Part shown: piece after piece, positions 1 to 8,951 of the stretch | Layout: each line of letters opens with the position of its first letter | How positions within the stretch are numbered: the first letter of the stretch is position 1 | Origin: Komarekiella delphini-convector SJRDD-AB1 | GTDB taxonomy: Bacteria > Cyanobacteriota > Cyanobacteriia > Cyanobacteriales > Nostocaceae | Assembly: GCF_014831675.1 (NCBI RefSeq) | Contig: NZ_VJXY01000022.1 | Span: forward strand, 62,001-126,000 | DNA: 64,000 bases | Direction of reading: 5' to 3' | The notes under the pieces: generated by a model | The model's database searches: none | Seen by the model: the letters and a program-made list of their open reading frames with translations, nothing else | What the model was told of the DNA's origin: nothing | Made by a program: the position numbers and the translations under genes

Positions 1-2151
1 AAGCGCTTAGCAGATTTGGCTTATAACTATTGGTGGAGTTGGAGTGGCGATCGCATCTCGCTATTTCAAACGATTGATCCCCAAGAATGGGAACGCTGTG
101 GACATAACCCAGTAGCAATCTTAGAGTCTGCAAGCTATGAGCGTCTTACCCAATTAGCGGAAGATCCATATTACTTAAAGCAGATTTCTGCGTTAGCGCG
201 TGAGTTTGATCAATACATTACTCAGAAAGACACTTGGGTAAGTCGGGTTGCACCGCAAGTTTCTGCATCCCGCCCCATTGCTTACTTTTGCGCTGAATTT
301 GGCATTCATGAATCCCTACCCGTTTACTCCGGTGGCTTAGGTATTCTGGCTGGGGATCACCTCAAATCATCTTCAGATTTGGGTGTGCCAATGGTTGGTG
401 TCGGTTTATTGTATCGTCAAGGTTACTTTCGCCAGCGTTTGAACCGCCAAGGTTGGCAAGAAGATTATTACATTGACAACCCCTTCCAGCACATGCCCCT
501 GGAATTAATTAAAAATGAGCAAGGGGAACCACTGACTATCCAACTACAAGTTCGTCAGCGGTCGGTGAAAGTGCAAATCTGGCGCGTGCAAGTTGGGCGA
601 GTCACTTTATATTTATTAGATAGCGATCGCCATGACAATGATCCCATCGACCGCTGGCTAACTGGACATCTATACGGTGGTAACTTAGAAACCCGCATCG
701 CCCAAGAAGTTGTCTTAGGAATTGGTGGTGTGCGTGCTCTGGATGCCTTGGGAATTCAACCTTCTGTTTATCATCTCAACGAAGGACATGCCGCCTTCTG
801 CACTTTAGAAATTGCCCGTTTAGAAATTGAGCGGACTGGTAAATCCTTCTACGACATCGAAGCCAAAGTGCGGAACAGTTGTGTATTCACTACCCATACT
901 CCCGTTCCCGCCGGTCACGATGTCTTCTCGCCCGATTTAATTGACTCCTTCTTTGCTAGCTACTGGCCACAATTGCGACTTTCCCGCGAGCAATTTTTGG
1001 CATTGGGTGCAAGGCGACTGGGCGACCCTTGGGAACCCTTTGGGATGACCGTTTTGGCATTGCGGATGTCTCGTGCTTGTAACGGCGTGAGTGAATTGCA
1101 CGGTCAAGTTTCTCGTAAAATGTGGACAATTCTCTATCCGCAGCGCTCAGAAGATAAAGTACCCATTGGTTACATTACCAATGGCGTTCATGCTCCTACT
1201 TGGACTGCACCCCTGCTCGGTGACTTATACAATCAGTATTTGGGAGAAAACTGGAAAACTCGCGCCGTTGATCCCAAGATGTGGGCAAAAATTGATGAGA
1301 TTCCCGATGAGGAACTGTGGTCGCGACATCTCATCCTCAAAGAACGATTGATTGCTTACACCCGTTATAAAATCAAGAAATCGCGGGAGTTGCGTGGCGA
1401 AAGTTACGAACTAATTAAAGCGACTGAAACCCTATTAAATCCCAATGTGTTGACCATTGGATTTGCTCGACGCTTTAGTCCTTACAAACGTGGGGATCTG
1501 ATTTTGCGCGATGCACAACGAGCACTGAAGATTTTTGGTAATGCCCAACGTCCAGTACAAATTATCTTTGCAGGTAAAGCCCACCCAGCCGATGAAGAAG
1601 GTAAGCGGATTATCCAGCGCTTGATGGAGTGGTGTCACAATTCCGGGATTATCAACCGCGTCGCCTTTATTGAAGACTACGACATTTACACTGGTCAAAA
1701 ACTAGTGCAAGGCGTGGATGTTTGGCTAAATAATCCTCGTCGTCCCTTAGAGGCGTCTGGTACAAGTGGTCAAAAAGTCTGCTTCAACGGGGGGATTAAT
1801 TGCAGCGTCTTAGATGGCTGGTGGTGCGAAGGCTATCAAGCAGGACAAGACGGTAAAGGAATTAACGGCTGGGCAATTGGGGAAGATGCTCACACCAGTG
1901 ACCAACAATTGCAAGATCGGATTGATTCGCGATCGCTATATGAGCTATTGGAAGAAGAAATTGTTCCCCTATACTATGACCAAGATGCTCAAGGTGTTCC
2001 CCACCGCTGGGTACAAATGATGAAAGCGTCGATTAAGACAAATGCACCGCTGTTTAACACAGACAGGATGATTGCTGACTATGTTTCACAAGTGTATGTC
2101 CCAGAGATTTCTAAGAGTGTAGAACCGATTTTGGCTAAAGTTCTGCTCTAG
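1..2151 (+). CDS. glgP: alpha-glucan (glycogen) phosphorylase, 5'-truncated by window edge
   Basis: Catalyses phosphorolysis of alpha-1,4-glucan to glucose-1-phosphate in glycogen breakdown in the cytoplasm. The frame is open from base 1, so the start lies outside the window; 716 codons are visible. The visible start LAYNYWWSWSGD matches the N-terminal region of the short bacterial/archaeal-type alpha-glucan phosphorylases (about 850 aa), so roughly 100 or more residues are missing. Further motifs: AYFCAEFGIHESLPVYSGGL, HLNEGHAAF, GFARRFSPYKR, and EASGTSGQKVCFNGG, whose Lys (visible codon about 592) is the expected pyridoxal phosphate ligand. No cyanobacterial neighbour of glycogen metabolism is seen downstream. 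The family call is secure; the symbol follows the function. Confidence 0.93.
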   Translation, partial: KRLADLAYNYWWSWSGDRISLFQTIDPQEWERCGHNPVAILESASYERLTQLAEDPYYLKQISALAREFDQYITQKDTWVSRVAPQVSASRPIAYFCAEFGIHESLPVYSGGLGILAGDHLKSSSDLGVPMVGVGLLYRQGYFRQRLNRQGWQEDYYIDNPFQHMPLELIKNEQGEPLTIQLQVRQRSVKVQIWRVQVGRVTLYLLDSDRHDNDPIDRWLTGHLYGGNLETRIAQEVVLGIGGVRALDALGIQPSVYHLNEGHAAFCTLEIARLEIERTGKSFYDIEAKVRNSCVFTTHTPVPAGHDVFSPDLIDSFFASYWPQLRLSREQFLALGARRLGDPWEPFGMTVLALRMSRACNGVSELHGQVSRKMWTILYPQRSEDKVPIGYITNGVHAPTWTAPLLGDLYNQYLGENWKTRAVDPKMWAKIDEIPDEELWSRHLILKERLIAYTRYKIKKSRELRGESYELIKATETLLNPNVLTIGFARRFSPYKRGDLILRDAQRALKIFGNAQRPVQIIFAGKAHPADEEGKRIIQRLMEWCHNSGIINRVAFIEDYDIYTGQKLVQGVDVWLNNPRRPLEASGTSGQKVCFNGGINCSVLDGWWCEGYQAGQDGKGINGWAIGEDAHTSDQQLQDRIDSRSLYELLEEEIVPLYYDQDAQGVPHRWVQMMKASIKTNAPLFNTDRMIADYVSQVYVPEISKSVEPILAKVLL

Positions 2152-2175
2152 AGCACGTTACTCTTTAATTTGCAC

Positions 2176-2373
2176 AATTTGCTTTATGCCTTTCAAGAGC
2201 AAAGCTGGAGACTCCGGCTTTGCTCTTAAAGATATTTACAAGAGGTATAGTATATTAGCGATCGCCTAACGCATCCTAACATTAAACTTTTTGGCATTGT
2301 CAGGTAGGGGCACGGCATTGCCGTGCCCCTACAAAAAATCTATATGTATCAAGATTTTCGTGAATTGGTATTA
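2176..2373. repeat. 198-bp dispersed repeat, copy 1 (inverted partner at 42375-42572)
   Basis: By eye this segment matches the reverse complement of 42375-42572 with only two mismatches in 198 bases. It contains a perfect inverted repeat GTAGGGGCACGGC-ATT-GCCGTGCCCCTAC, a second hairpin around AGAGCAAAGCTGGAG / CCGGCTTTGCTCT, and one HIP1 site. No open frame or terminal inverted repeat is evident, so it may be a non-autonomous element or an RNA-level structure. It lies directly after the glgP stop. Confidence 0.85.
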
Positions 2374-2443
2374 GATTCTGCGTTGTTTGAGCTTCTATTT
2401 TCAAGGCAGGTTTATTAAAGCTCAAAACTCCAGTTTTCACCTT

Positions 2444-2632
2444 CAGAACTCGGAGCTTCGTGCTCAGAACTCGGAGCTTCGTGCTCAGAACTCGGAGCTT
2501 CGTGCTCAGAACTCGGAGCTTCGTGCTCAGAACTCGGAACTTTGTGCTCAGAACTCGGAACTTCGTGCTCAGAACTCGGAACTTCGTGCTCAGAACTCGG
2601 AACTTCGTGCTCAGAACTCGGAACTTCGTGCT
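2444..2632. repeat. 21-bp tandem repeat array, about 9 copies
   Basis: Unit CAGAACTCGGAGCTTCGTGCT repeated about nine times without spacers; the first four copies carry GGAGCTT, later ones GGAACTT. Because 21 is divisible by three, all frames stay open and give low-complexity peptides on both strands; these are not considered genes. The rest of 2374-3024 is AT-rich and holds only a terminator-like hairpin. Confidence 0.9.
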
Positions 2633-2811
2633 CGCAACAGCAAATCCGCTGAGAGCCAAGGGTAATGTAAAAAACAAAAAAACTATATCTCAGATCTAAA
2701 AAACAAAAAACTGTATTTCATTAGCAAATAAATATGGTTTTTCTTTAATTAAATTGCTTTTTTACTTTTATTAAATAAATATTATTTTTCTAGTTACTAA
2801 ATAACTATCTA

Positions 2812-2835
2812 AACCTGCCTTGGCAGGCTTTTTTG
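2812..2835 (+). terminator. Rho-independent terminator-like hairpin
   Basis: CCTGCC-TT-GGCAGG followed by CTTTTTTGT on the + strand. It lies about 660 bases after the glgP stop and 190 before the phoX-like start, so either the upstream transcript runs through the tandem repeats to here or an unannotated RNA ends here. Confidence 0.6.
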
Positions 2836-3024
2836 TCTATCGCCAAGCTTTATTTTATAGGATGATCTGAATCGTCTTAGTATAAATCTACCTTGTTTTG
2901 CGAAAACTTTTAAAAAATTAATCTTTCATTTAATAATCCTAAGTTAAATCAAGCATTACCCAAACTTAATCGAAATCAAATACTTTCTTCTAAGCATTTT
3001 ATGTAACCAAAATACTCTCCCCTC

Positions 3025-4359
3025 ATGAAATTATCACGACGTAAATTTTTTGTATTAGCAGGTACGAGTGCTGCTGCCACTGCACTAGTGTCTCCTTTGG
3101 AAGGTCTTTATGCCAGAACAGCTAAAGGCAGACGTGTATTTGGTAAAGGTTACGGAGAACTTGTAAAAGACCCCAATGGCTTATTGGATTTACCACCCGG
3201 ATTTCAGTATCGTGTTTTGTCCCAAAGAAACGACCTGATGAACGATGGCACTCTAGTGCCGGGTGGTCATGATGGTATGGCGGCTTTCCGCGGCCGCGGA
3301 AACACAGTTATCTTGGTTCGCAATCACGAACTTAGTCCTAATTCCAGTACACAACTTAAAGGGCCAAATCCTTACGATCCGTTTTGTAAGGGTGGCACAA
3401 CGACCCTAGTTATTGGACGCGATCGCCAGCTCATTAAACATTACACTTCCCTAAGTGGAACTTATCGTAACTGTGCAGGTGGACTAACTCCTTGGGGTTC
3501 ATGGATTAGCTGTGAAGAGAATACCTCTACTCCAACTTCAGCACCTCTGGGTGATCCAAACTATGTCTCGCAGTTCCACGGCTACAACTTTGAAGTTCCA
3601 GCTAGCGCCACAACTCCTGTAAAGCCTGAGCCTTTAGTCGCTATGGGACGATTTAATCATGAAGCTGTTGCCGTAGACCCCAGAACCGGAATTGTTTATG
3701 AGACAGAAGACCGGGGAGATAGCCTTTTCTACCGTTTTATTCCAAAAGTACCTGGCAAGTTGAAACAAGGAGGCACTCTTGAAGCTCTGAGAATTGTTGG
3801 TAAACCTCAAGCAAACACCGCTACTGGTTTTGAATTGCGGAAGCCAATGAAAGTAGACTGGGTAAAAATTCCTCAGCCAAATCCACTTGACGAAGATAAC
3901 GTTAGATTTCAAGGCTTTGAGCTAGGTGCTGCTCAATTTGTCCGTGGAGAAGGTATTTGGTACGGCGATGGTGAAATTTACTTTTGCTGTACAAGTGGTG
4001 GTGCTAAAGAACTAGGTCAAGTCTGGCGCTATATTCCCAAAAAAGAGACAATCGAACTATTTGTAGAATCTACAGATGTAGATGAACTCGATAGCCCTGA
4101 TAACATAGTTATTTCACCCTACGGCGATCTCATCCTCTGTGAAGATGGAGATGACCAACAGTTCTTAGTCGGTGTGACTCCCAAAGGAGAACTTTATCAA
4201 TTTGCGCGTAACGCCTTCAATACAAGCGAATTTGCAGGAGCCTGCTTCTCACCTAATGGTGAGACTTTGTTCGTAAATGTTCAAACTCCTGGCACTACTT
4301 TCGCAATTTGGGGCCCTTGGCGGGGAAATTATAGATACGATTATGACTTCAAACATTAA
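3025..4359 (+). CDS. PhoX family (DUF839) phosphatase-like protein, Tat-exported
   Basis: PhoX proteins are Ca/Fe-dependent alkaline phosphatases or phosphodiesterases acting outside the cytoplasmic membrane in phosphate scavenging. The N-terminus SRRKFFVLAGTSAAATALV has a twin-arginine signal with a hydrophobic stretch. Metal-binding-type motifs of the family are visible: VRNHELSP, GGLTPWGSWISCEEN, GRFNHEAVAVDP and YETEDRGDSLFYRF; 444 aa is at the short end for the family. It stands alone between a terminator-like hairpin and a repeat. I saw no convincing pair of Pho boxes upstream. Phosphatase activity is inferred from family membership only. Confidence 0.85.
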   Translation: MKLSRRKFFVLAGTSAAATALVSPLEGLYARTAKGRRVFGKGYGELVKDPNGLLDLPPGFQYRVLSQRNDLMNDGTLVPGGHDGMAAFRGRGNTVILVRNHELSPNSSTQLKGPNPYDPFCKGGTTTLVIGRDRQLIKHYTSLSGTYRNCAGGLTPWGSWISCEENTSTPTSAPLGDPNYVSQFHGYNFEVPASATTPVKPEPLVAMGRFNHEAVAVDPRTGIVYETEDRGDSLFYRFIPKVPGKLKQGGTLEALRIVGKPQANTATGFELRKPMKVDWVKIPQPNPLDEDNVRFQGFELGAAQFVRGEGIWYGDGEIYFCCTSGGAKELGQVWRYIPKKETIELFVESTDVDELDSPDNIVISPYGDLILCEDGDDQQFLVGVTPKGELYQFARNAFNTSEFAGACFSPNGETLFVNVQTPGTTFAIWGPWRGNYRYDYDFKH

Positions 4360-4387
4360 TTTCTCGTCGTTTACTTATGCTTTCAGT

Positions 4388-4528
4388 TAAGCTCATCCCA
4401 CCCCTAAAAGGTGATGAGATTTCATGTTGACTGTTGACTGTTGACTGTTAACTGTTGACTGTTAACGGCGTTGGGGCGTTTTTCATCACCTATGGAGAAG
4501 GAATGGGATGAAAAACGCCTTTTTATAA
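4388..4528. repeat. Hairpin-rich dispersed repeat, copy A (others 12126-12318, 44598-44742)
   Basis: Starts TTAAGCTCATCCCACCC, carries GACTGTT heptamers, then AACGGCGTTGGGGCGTTTTTC and ends near AACGCCTTTTTATAA. The same order of blocks recurs at 12126-12318 (same orientation) and 44598-44742 (inverted). The two ends can pair in part (GGCGTTTTTCATC with GATGAAAAACGCC). Confidence 0.75.
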
Positions 4529-4637
4529 ATAATGTTTTGGAAAGTCTAAGCGCTGGAAACTGGCGCTCAAACTTTCCGTAGATGTACACAGTTATAGATA
4601 GAATCAGCCTATCTGTGTTTATCTGTCGTTTTAACTC

Positions 4638-5432
4638 ATGAAAATTTGGCAAGCTGATTTTTATCGTAGTCCGTTGCGGGATGCCGCAGGGCAAGTATTG
4701 TGGGAGTTGTTGATTTGTGATGCGACTCGCAGCTTTGAGTATGAAGCTAGTTGTCCGCAATCAGCAGCGAATTCGAGTTGGGTTGCAGAGCAACTTGAGT
4801 TAGCAGGTGGTGAAAAACTCCCAGATATAATTCAGGTGTTTCGTCCCCAGTCTTTGAGTTTAATTGAAGCGGCTGGGCGCAATTTAGGTATTAATGTCCA
4901 ACCGAACCGCCGCACTTTCGCATTAAAGCAATGGTTGCAGGAAAAGCAATATCCTTTGGCGCTAGAGAAACCACCACCAGCACCATTACCAGAAAATCTC
5001 TGGGGAGAACAATGGCGGTTTGCGAGTTTACCGGCTAATGATGTGGAAACGAGATTTAGCGATCGCCCCATTCCTCATTTACATATGCCAGAATTTCTTA
5101 AACCCATGAATATAGGTTTGGCGTCAACAGTGCCTATCCCCGGCGTCGTCATCTATGGTGGACGGCAATCGTTGCCTTTAGCACGATGGTTGCATCAAGC
5201 TCGTCCCGTGGCGTTAAATTATATTTCTGGTGCTCCAGATGGCTTAGTATTAGAAGCTGGTTTAGTAGATAGATGGATAGTTGCTACATTTGAAGATCCA
5301 GAAGTTACAGCCGCAGCCAAAATGTATGAACAGCGAAAACAACTAAGTCGAGGATTACACTTTTTGTTAGTGCAACCTGATGATTCAGGGATGACTTATA
5401 GTGGCTTTTGGTTGCTACGGACAGAAGATTAA
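4638..5432 (+). CDS. Tab2/Atab2 family RNA-binding protein (DUF1092)
   Basis: Homologue of chloroplast Tab2/ATAB2, which binds the psaB 5' leader and promotes translation of photosystem I subunits; the cyanobacterial proteins are presumed to act in photosystem biogenesis. The 264-aa length and the start MKIWQADFYRSPL, the block WELLICDATRSFEYEASCPQ and the C-terminal LVQPDDSGMTYSGFWLL are characteristic. No membrane segment or signal peptide. The next gene starts about 20 bases after the stop. Family call is confident; target RNA is unknown. Confidence 0.85.
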   Translation: MKIWQADFYRSPLRDAAGQVLWELLICDATRSFEYEASCPQSAANSSWVAEQLELAGGEKLPDIIQVFRPQSLSLIEAAGRNLGINVQPNRRTFALKQWLQEKQYPLALEKPPPAPLPENLWGEQWRFASLPANDVETRFSDRPIPHLHMPEFLKPMNIGLASTVPIPGVVIYGGRQSLPLARWLHQARPVALNYISGAPDGLVLEAGLVDRWIVATFEDPEVTAAAKMYEQRKQLSRGLHFLLVQPDDSGMTYSGFWLLRTED

Positions 5433-5451
5433 GTAAGTGTACATTATAAAG

Positions 5452-6495
5452 ATGAACAGAACTATTTCGCTTTTTATTTTTCTGACTATTTCAAGTGGGC
5501 TAACTGGTATCTATCAGCAGCAAATGCAGGCATTGAATCTCCCTGAACAACATAAGCAAACATCAAATTCTTCATCGGAGACTAAGCTTGTGTCAAGTCC
5601 ACTATTTCGGATTATCAAGAATGGTAAATATGGTTTTATCGACCAAACTGGAAAGATAGTTATCGAACCGCAGTTTGATTTGGCTTGGAATTTTATCGAT
5701 GGGCGATCGCAGATTAAAGTTGATGACAAGTACGGCTATATCAACGAGATGGGGAAAAAAGTTATTCCACCGCAATTTCGTTTAGCTTATGCCTTCTCAA
5801 ATGGATTAGCATTAGTAGTAATTGATTATGAATACGGCTACATCGACACCAATGGCAAGATAGCTATTAAACCTCAGTTCAGTCAGGCTTTAGCCTTTAA
5901 TCAGGGATTAGCAGCAGTCCAAATTGATGAAAAATACGGTTATATAAATTCATCTGGAAAGATAGTTATTAAACCACAATTTGATGGCGCTAAGCATTTC
6001 TATGAAGGACTATCAGCAGTTCAAATTGGCGACAAATGGGGCTATATTAGCTCTACTGGCAAGTTAGTTATTAAGCCACAGTTTGATGAGACTTTAAGAT
6101 TTTCTGAAGAGTTAGCAGCAGTCCAAGTTGGCGATAAATGGGGCTATATTGACAAAACAGGCGCAATGGCAATTGAACCGCAATTTGAACAAGCTTGGGA
6201 ATTTACTGAAGGATTAGCAGTAGTTCAAATTGGCGATAAATGGGGTTATGTCGCTTCTAATGGTCAGATAGCAATTAAGCCACGCTTTGATAGAACAACA
6301 AGTTTTTCCCAAGGGATAGCTGCTGTCAAAGTTGACGATAAGTACGGCTATATTAATACCAATGGAAAAATAGTCATTCCACCTCAATTTGATTTAGCTC
6401 TTAGTTTTACTTCTGGGTTGGCATTAGTATATGTTGGTGGCAAAGCTGGTTACATTAATAAGGTGGGACAGTTTGTATGGTATCCCACAAGTTAA
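5452..6495 (+). CDS. WG-repeat protein with signal peptide
   Basis: Contains about nine WG (KWG) repeats of about 35 residues, of the pattern DKWGYIdxxGkivIkPQFD, presumably forming a solenoid or propeller-like fold outside the cytoplasm. The hydrophobic N-terminus MNRTISLFIFLTISSG is a signal peptide or anchor. I place the start at the ATG at 5452 because it begins directly with the signal; a GTG at 5437 in the same frame is possible. The last repeat is degenerate (GGKAGYINKVGQFVW). The function of WG-repeat proteins in cyanobacteria is not established. It follows the Tab2-like gene closely and may be cotranscribed. Confidence 0.85.
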   Translation: MNRTISLFIFLTISSGLTGIYQQQMQALNLPEQHKQTSNSSSETKLVSSPLFRIIKNGKYGFIDQTGKIVIEPQFDLAWNFIDGRSQIKVDDKYGYINEMGKKVIPPQFRLAYAFSNGLALVVIDYEYGYIDTNGKIAIKPQFSQALAFNQGLAAVQIDEKYGYINSSGKIVIKPQFDGAKHFYEGLSAVQIGDKWGYISSTGKLVIKPQFDETLRFSEELAAVQVGDKWGYIDKTGAMAIEPQFEQAWEFTEGLAVVQIGDKWGYVASNGQIAIKPRFDRTTSFSQGIAAVKVDDKYGYINTNGKIVIPPQFDLALSFTSGLALVYVGGKAGYINKVGQFVWYPTS

Positions 6496-6540
6496 GCGAT
6501 CGCTACACAAAACAAAATTGAAAATAAGCTAGAGCGATTT

Positions 6541-6825
6541 TTACTTTGCCTTAACTCGCGCCTGCTTCACCATTGCAATTAGCGTTTGGTGAGCATCTTC
6601 CGCGTCTGCTAAAACATGATCAAATTGAATGCGAATTGGCACAGCTTCCCCCTTTACTTGTGCTGTTAAATCCATACCCTCAGAATCAATTGCCAGCATT
6701 TGTGCTGCGATCGCATCCATTACACCACCAAAAGCTTTAGCATAAAGAACTATGGCATCAGCATGATCTTCATTCATGTGGTTGCAGATACGCGAACTAA
6801 TTTCGGTAGAGAAATTTTCAGACAT
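6541..6825 (-). CDS. DUF2470 domain protein (heme-utilisation HugZ C-terminal type)
   Basis: A 94-aa single-domain protein beginning MSENFSTEISSRICNHMNED. The block NHMNEDHADAIVLYAKAFGG and the D-x-EGMDL motif are typical of DUF2470, the domain found C-terminal to split-barrel pyridoxamine-phosphate-oxidase-like proteins such as HugZ. Here it occurs without the split-barrel domain. A TTG at 6846 would add seven residues; the ATG at 6825 is preferred. It converges on the WG-repeat gene with about 45 bases between the stops. Confidence 0.8.
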   Translation of the reverse strand: MSENFSTEISSRICNHMNEDHADAIVLYAKAFGGVMDAIAAQMLAIDSEGMDLTAQVKGEAVPIRIQFDHVLADAEDAHQTLIAMVKQARVKAK

Positions 6826-6940
6826 AAGTAAATTGGAAGTGAGCAATATAACAACTACTTAAATTCTAAGCTAACCTGGCTCAAATTAAAAATTTCTAAA
6901 AATTAAGGGAGGCTAATAACCTTCCTTTTATAGTATTAGA

Positions 6941-7215
6941 ACTTACGCACTGAATCCTGAAACCTAGATCCCCCCTAGCCCACGCCAGTCGCTCATGGGG
7001 AGCCACCCCCTTGCAGAGGTTCCCGACGCTCGTTCGCGCAGCGTGTCGCAGACAAGACTCGCGCTTCGCTGCGCTATCCGTTGTGGGGAGTGGCGTGGAA
7101 ACCCCCTTGGCGCTAGCCTCTCCCTTTGGGAGAAGACCGCGCTGGCTCCCCTTAAAAAGGGGGGAACTTCTAAAGCCCCCTTTTTAAGGGGGTTGGGGGA
7201 TCTGAGTGCGTAAGT
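6941..7215. mobile_element. MITE-like element with ACTTACGCACT terminal inverted repeats
   Basis: The left end ACTTACGCACT (6941-6951) is exactly complementary to the right end AGTGCGTAAGT (7205-7215). The interior is made of GC-rich palindromic blocks, including CCCCCTTTTTAAGGGGG-type sequence. An open frame across it is low complexity and not taken as a gene. The same left end followed by similar GATCCCCC sequence recurs at about 42575. No clear target-site duplication was seen. Confidence 0.6.
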
Positions 7216-7244
7216 CCTGAGTATTTGAGTGTGTTTACTTTTAT

Positions 7245-7469
7245 TTATGAGTTGGATGATTTATCCTGCTTCACTTTTTTAATTAATTCCATATAGACAT
7301 TAACTTCACTAATTTCTAAATCATGCTCAACTCTGGTTACTCTCCATTTCTCCTTTTTTAGGTAAACTTCCTCTCCAATTCTGGGAGTAAATTGTAGATC
7401 ATAGAACTTTTTTAGATAATCTTTTTGATTTTCTTCCCATAAGATTACTTTGACTACTTCTCTGCTCAT
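7245..7469 (-). CDS. Small hypothetical protein (74 aa)
   Basis: Starts MSREVVKVILWEENQKDY; charged, soluble, no membrane segment, ending in a lysine-rich tail. Normal amino-acid composition with good hydrophobic alternation (RIGEEVYLKKEKWRVTRVEH) suggests a real small beta-rich protein. AGGGAT lies about 7 bases upstream of the ATG as a weak ribosome binding site. It sits beside the MITE-like element. I do not recognise the family. Confidence 0.55.
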   Translation of the reverse strand: MSREVVKVILWEENQKDYLKKFYDLQFTPRIGEEVYLKKEKWRVTRVEHDLEISEVNVYMELIKKVKQDKSSNS

Positions 7470-7633
7470 TGGCTATCCCTTTTTGGCTACTAAATTAAAC
7501 TCAGTAGTTTGATGAAATGTCTACGGTGATTTTATCTTACTAATTCAATACAATAGCGTAGTCAAAACCACATTTTTGGCATTGATATTTTTGTCTGTTA
7601 TTAGTAACATTATTCAAAAGCTTTGAGCGATTA

Positions 7634-7659
7634 CAAAATAAGGCAGAGTTATCTCTGCC
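7634..7659 (-). terminator. Terminator of the desaturase/SDR fusion gene
   Basis: On the minus strand GGCAGAG-ATAA-CTCTGCC is followed by TTATTTTG, just 9 bases beyond the stop of the 7668-8918 gene. Confidence 0.7.
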
Positions 7660-7667
7660 TGATGATT

Positions 7668-8918
7668 TTATGAATGATTCTTCGCTGTCTTACTAAAAAC
7701 TCGATAATATAGCCAAGTACTAGTTTCCTTTAAAGGAAAAAGTACATAGGTGAGAGGATTGATTGTCACAATGATATTTCGGTAGTCTCGTCGTGCTAAA
7801 AACAGGATGGCACGAGCTACTTGCTGTGCCGACATCACTCCATAAGGATTGAGTTGACTCTTAAACGGGCCGAGGATTAACTTACGAATTACGCAATCTC
7901 CGTCCAACCGTTTCAAAGTAACAATCTCCCCCAGCGCTCGTTTACTGAGTTCATAAAGCGGACTAAGTGCTGGGGATACTTCAGCTTCGGAAGTGTTAAC
8001 CCAGATTTCCTTAGTTGCCTTTGCCTGTGACCCTGTTACAGTTGTCAAAAATAAATCCATCAACCGCAACGCTGAAAAGGTATTCACCTCATAAGAAGAG
8101 TTGATTGCTTGAGGTGTGCGGCTAGCATAGACATTTACTCCGTGGTTGATAATCAAAATATCAATTTTCTCTAAACTATCCCTCAGTTCGGCTTCATTAC
8201 CTAACTGCCAAGGAATCACCTTTACCCCAGCTTGCTCTACCAATTTTTCTGGATTAGTGGTTAAAGCGACGACTTTAGCATTATTCTTTAAAAGTTCAGC
8301 AGCCAACGCTTGCCCTAAAGCACCTGATGCTCCGGTTAAAGCGATTGTTTTACCTTTAAGAGATAATCCAGTTCCCAGAATTTTATCCACTAGGGGAAAG
8401 ACTCCACTGTAATAGGCGTTAACATCATCAAAATGATGTCGCCAATGGTAAGAACGATTCACCCACCAAACGGATGGAGTTGTTTCTAAAGGGCCAGGTA
8501 AGTGGTTGTAATCTGTATCAATTGTTCCTAGGATATATCGTTGAGATGCACCAAACAAGAAGGTGCAAGCATAGGCTACTCCTAACCATAAACCCATTTG
8601 CCCCACAACTAAGGCAATTACTATCAATACCACTACCAATAAAGTTGATTCTAAAATGTCGTGATATAGTTGGGAATCTTGGTACGTTTTCAGGGAAACT
8701 ATCGATAAATCCCGGCGATACGCCATGTGGTGCTTGTTATGCCATTTAGCCAGCCAACTGACTTGATGACACAAAGCATGATAACTGTCTCTCAAAACCT
8801 CAGCGAGCAAAAGTGAAAATAATCCCCAACTGGCAAACTGCAAGCAAGTATTTACCAAAACCCAATCAATCTGTAATTTTGCCTCAATCCCAATCAATTC
8901 AGCTAGTATCTTCATCAT
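7668..8918 (-). CDS. Bifunctional sterol desaturase-like / short-chain dehydrogenase fusion
   Basis: Two domains in one 416-aa protein. Residues about 1-185 form a membrane-bound fatty acid hydroxylase/sterol desaturase-type di-iron domain with His clusters HALCH, WHNKHH and YHWRHHFDD and several membrane helices. Residues about 190-405 form an NAD(P)-binding short-chain dehydrogenase domain with TGASGALG and the YELSK catalytic Tyr-Lys pair. This architecture is recurrent in cyanobacteria and is presumed to modify a membrane lipid or isoprenoid, but the substrate is unknown. A strong terminator follows the stop. It is separate from the lipid cluster at 12.7-29 kb. Confidence 0.85.
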   Translation of the reverse strand: MMKILAELIGIEAKLQIDWVLVNTCLQFASWGLFSLLLAEVLRDSYHALCHQVSWLAKWHNKHHMAYRRDLSIVSLKTYQDSQLYHDILESTLLVVVLIVIALVVGQMGLWLGVAYACTFLFGASQRYILGTIDTDYNHLPGPLETTPSVWWVNRSYHWRHHFDDVNAYYSGVFPLVDKILGTGLSLKGKTIALTGASGALGQALAAELLKNNAKVVALTTNPEKLVEQAGVKVIPWQLGNEAELRDSLEKIDILIINHGVNVYASRTPQAINSSYEVNTFSALRLMDLFLTTVTGSQAKATKEIWVNTSEAEVSPALSPLYELSKRALGEIVTLKRLDGDCVIRKLILGPFKSQLNPYGVMSAQQVARAILFLARRDYRNIIVTINPLTYVLFPLKETSTWLYYRVFSKTAKNHS

Positions 8919-8951
8919 GTTTGTCTAAACCAATTTTTCTTAATCATTCTT

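Noticed and set aside
2444-2632. Possible CRISPR array
   Set aside because: Direct tandem units without spacers and no cas genes in the window.
2300-2699. Three overlapping open frames across the 21-bp repeats
   Set aside because: Low-complexity products on both strands created by a period divisible by three; no ribosome binding sites or family.
2880-3024. Pho box upstream of the PhoX-like gene
   Set aside because: AT-rich blocks resemble the motif only loosely; no clear pair of CTTAACC-type repeats with the right spacing.
6995-7213. 72-aa open frame on the plus strand
   Set aside because: Lies entirely in the MITE-like element and is made of repeat palindromes.
7540-7615. Zinc-ribbon-like fragment QKYQCQKCGFDYAIVLN on the minus strand
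   Set aside because: Only about 20 codons, no transposase context; may be a transposase remnant but too short to support.
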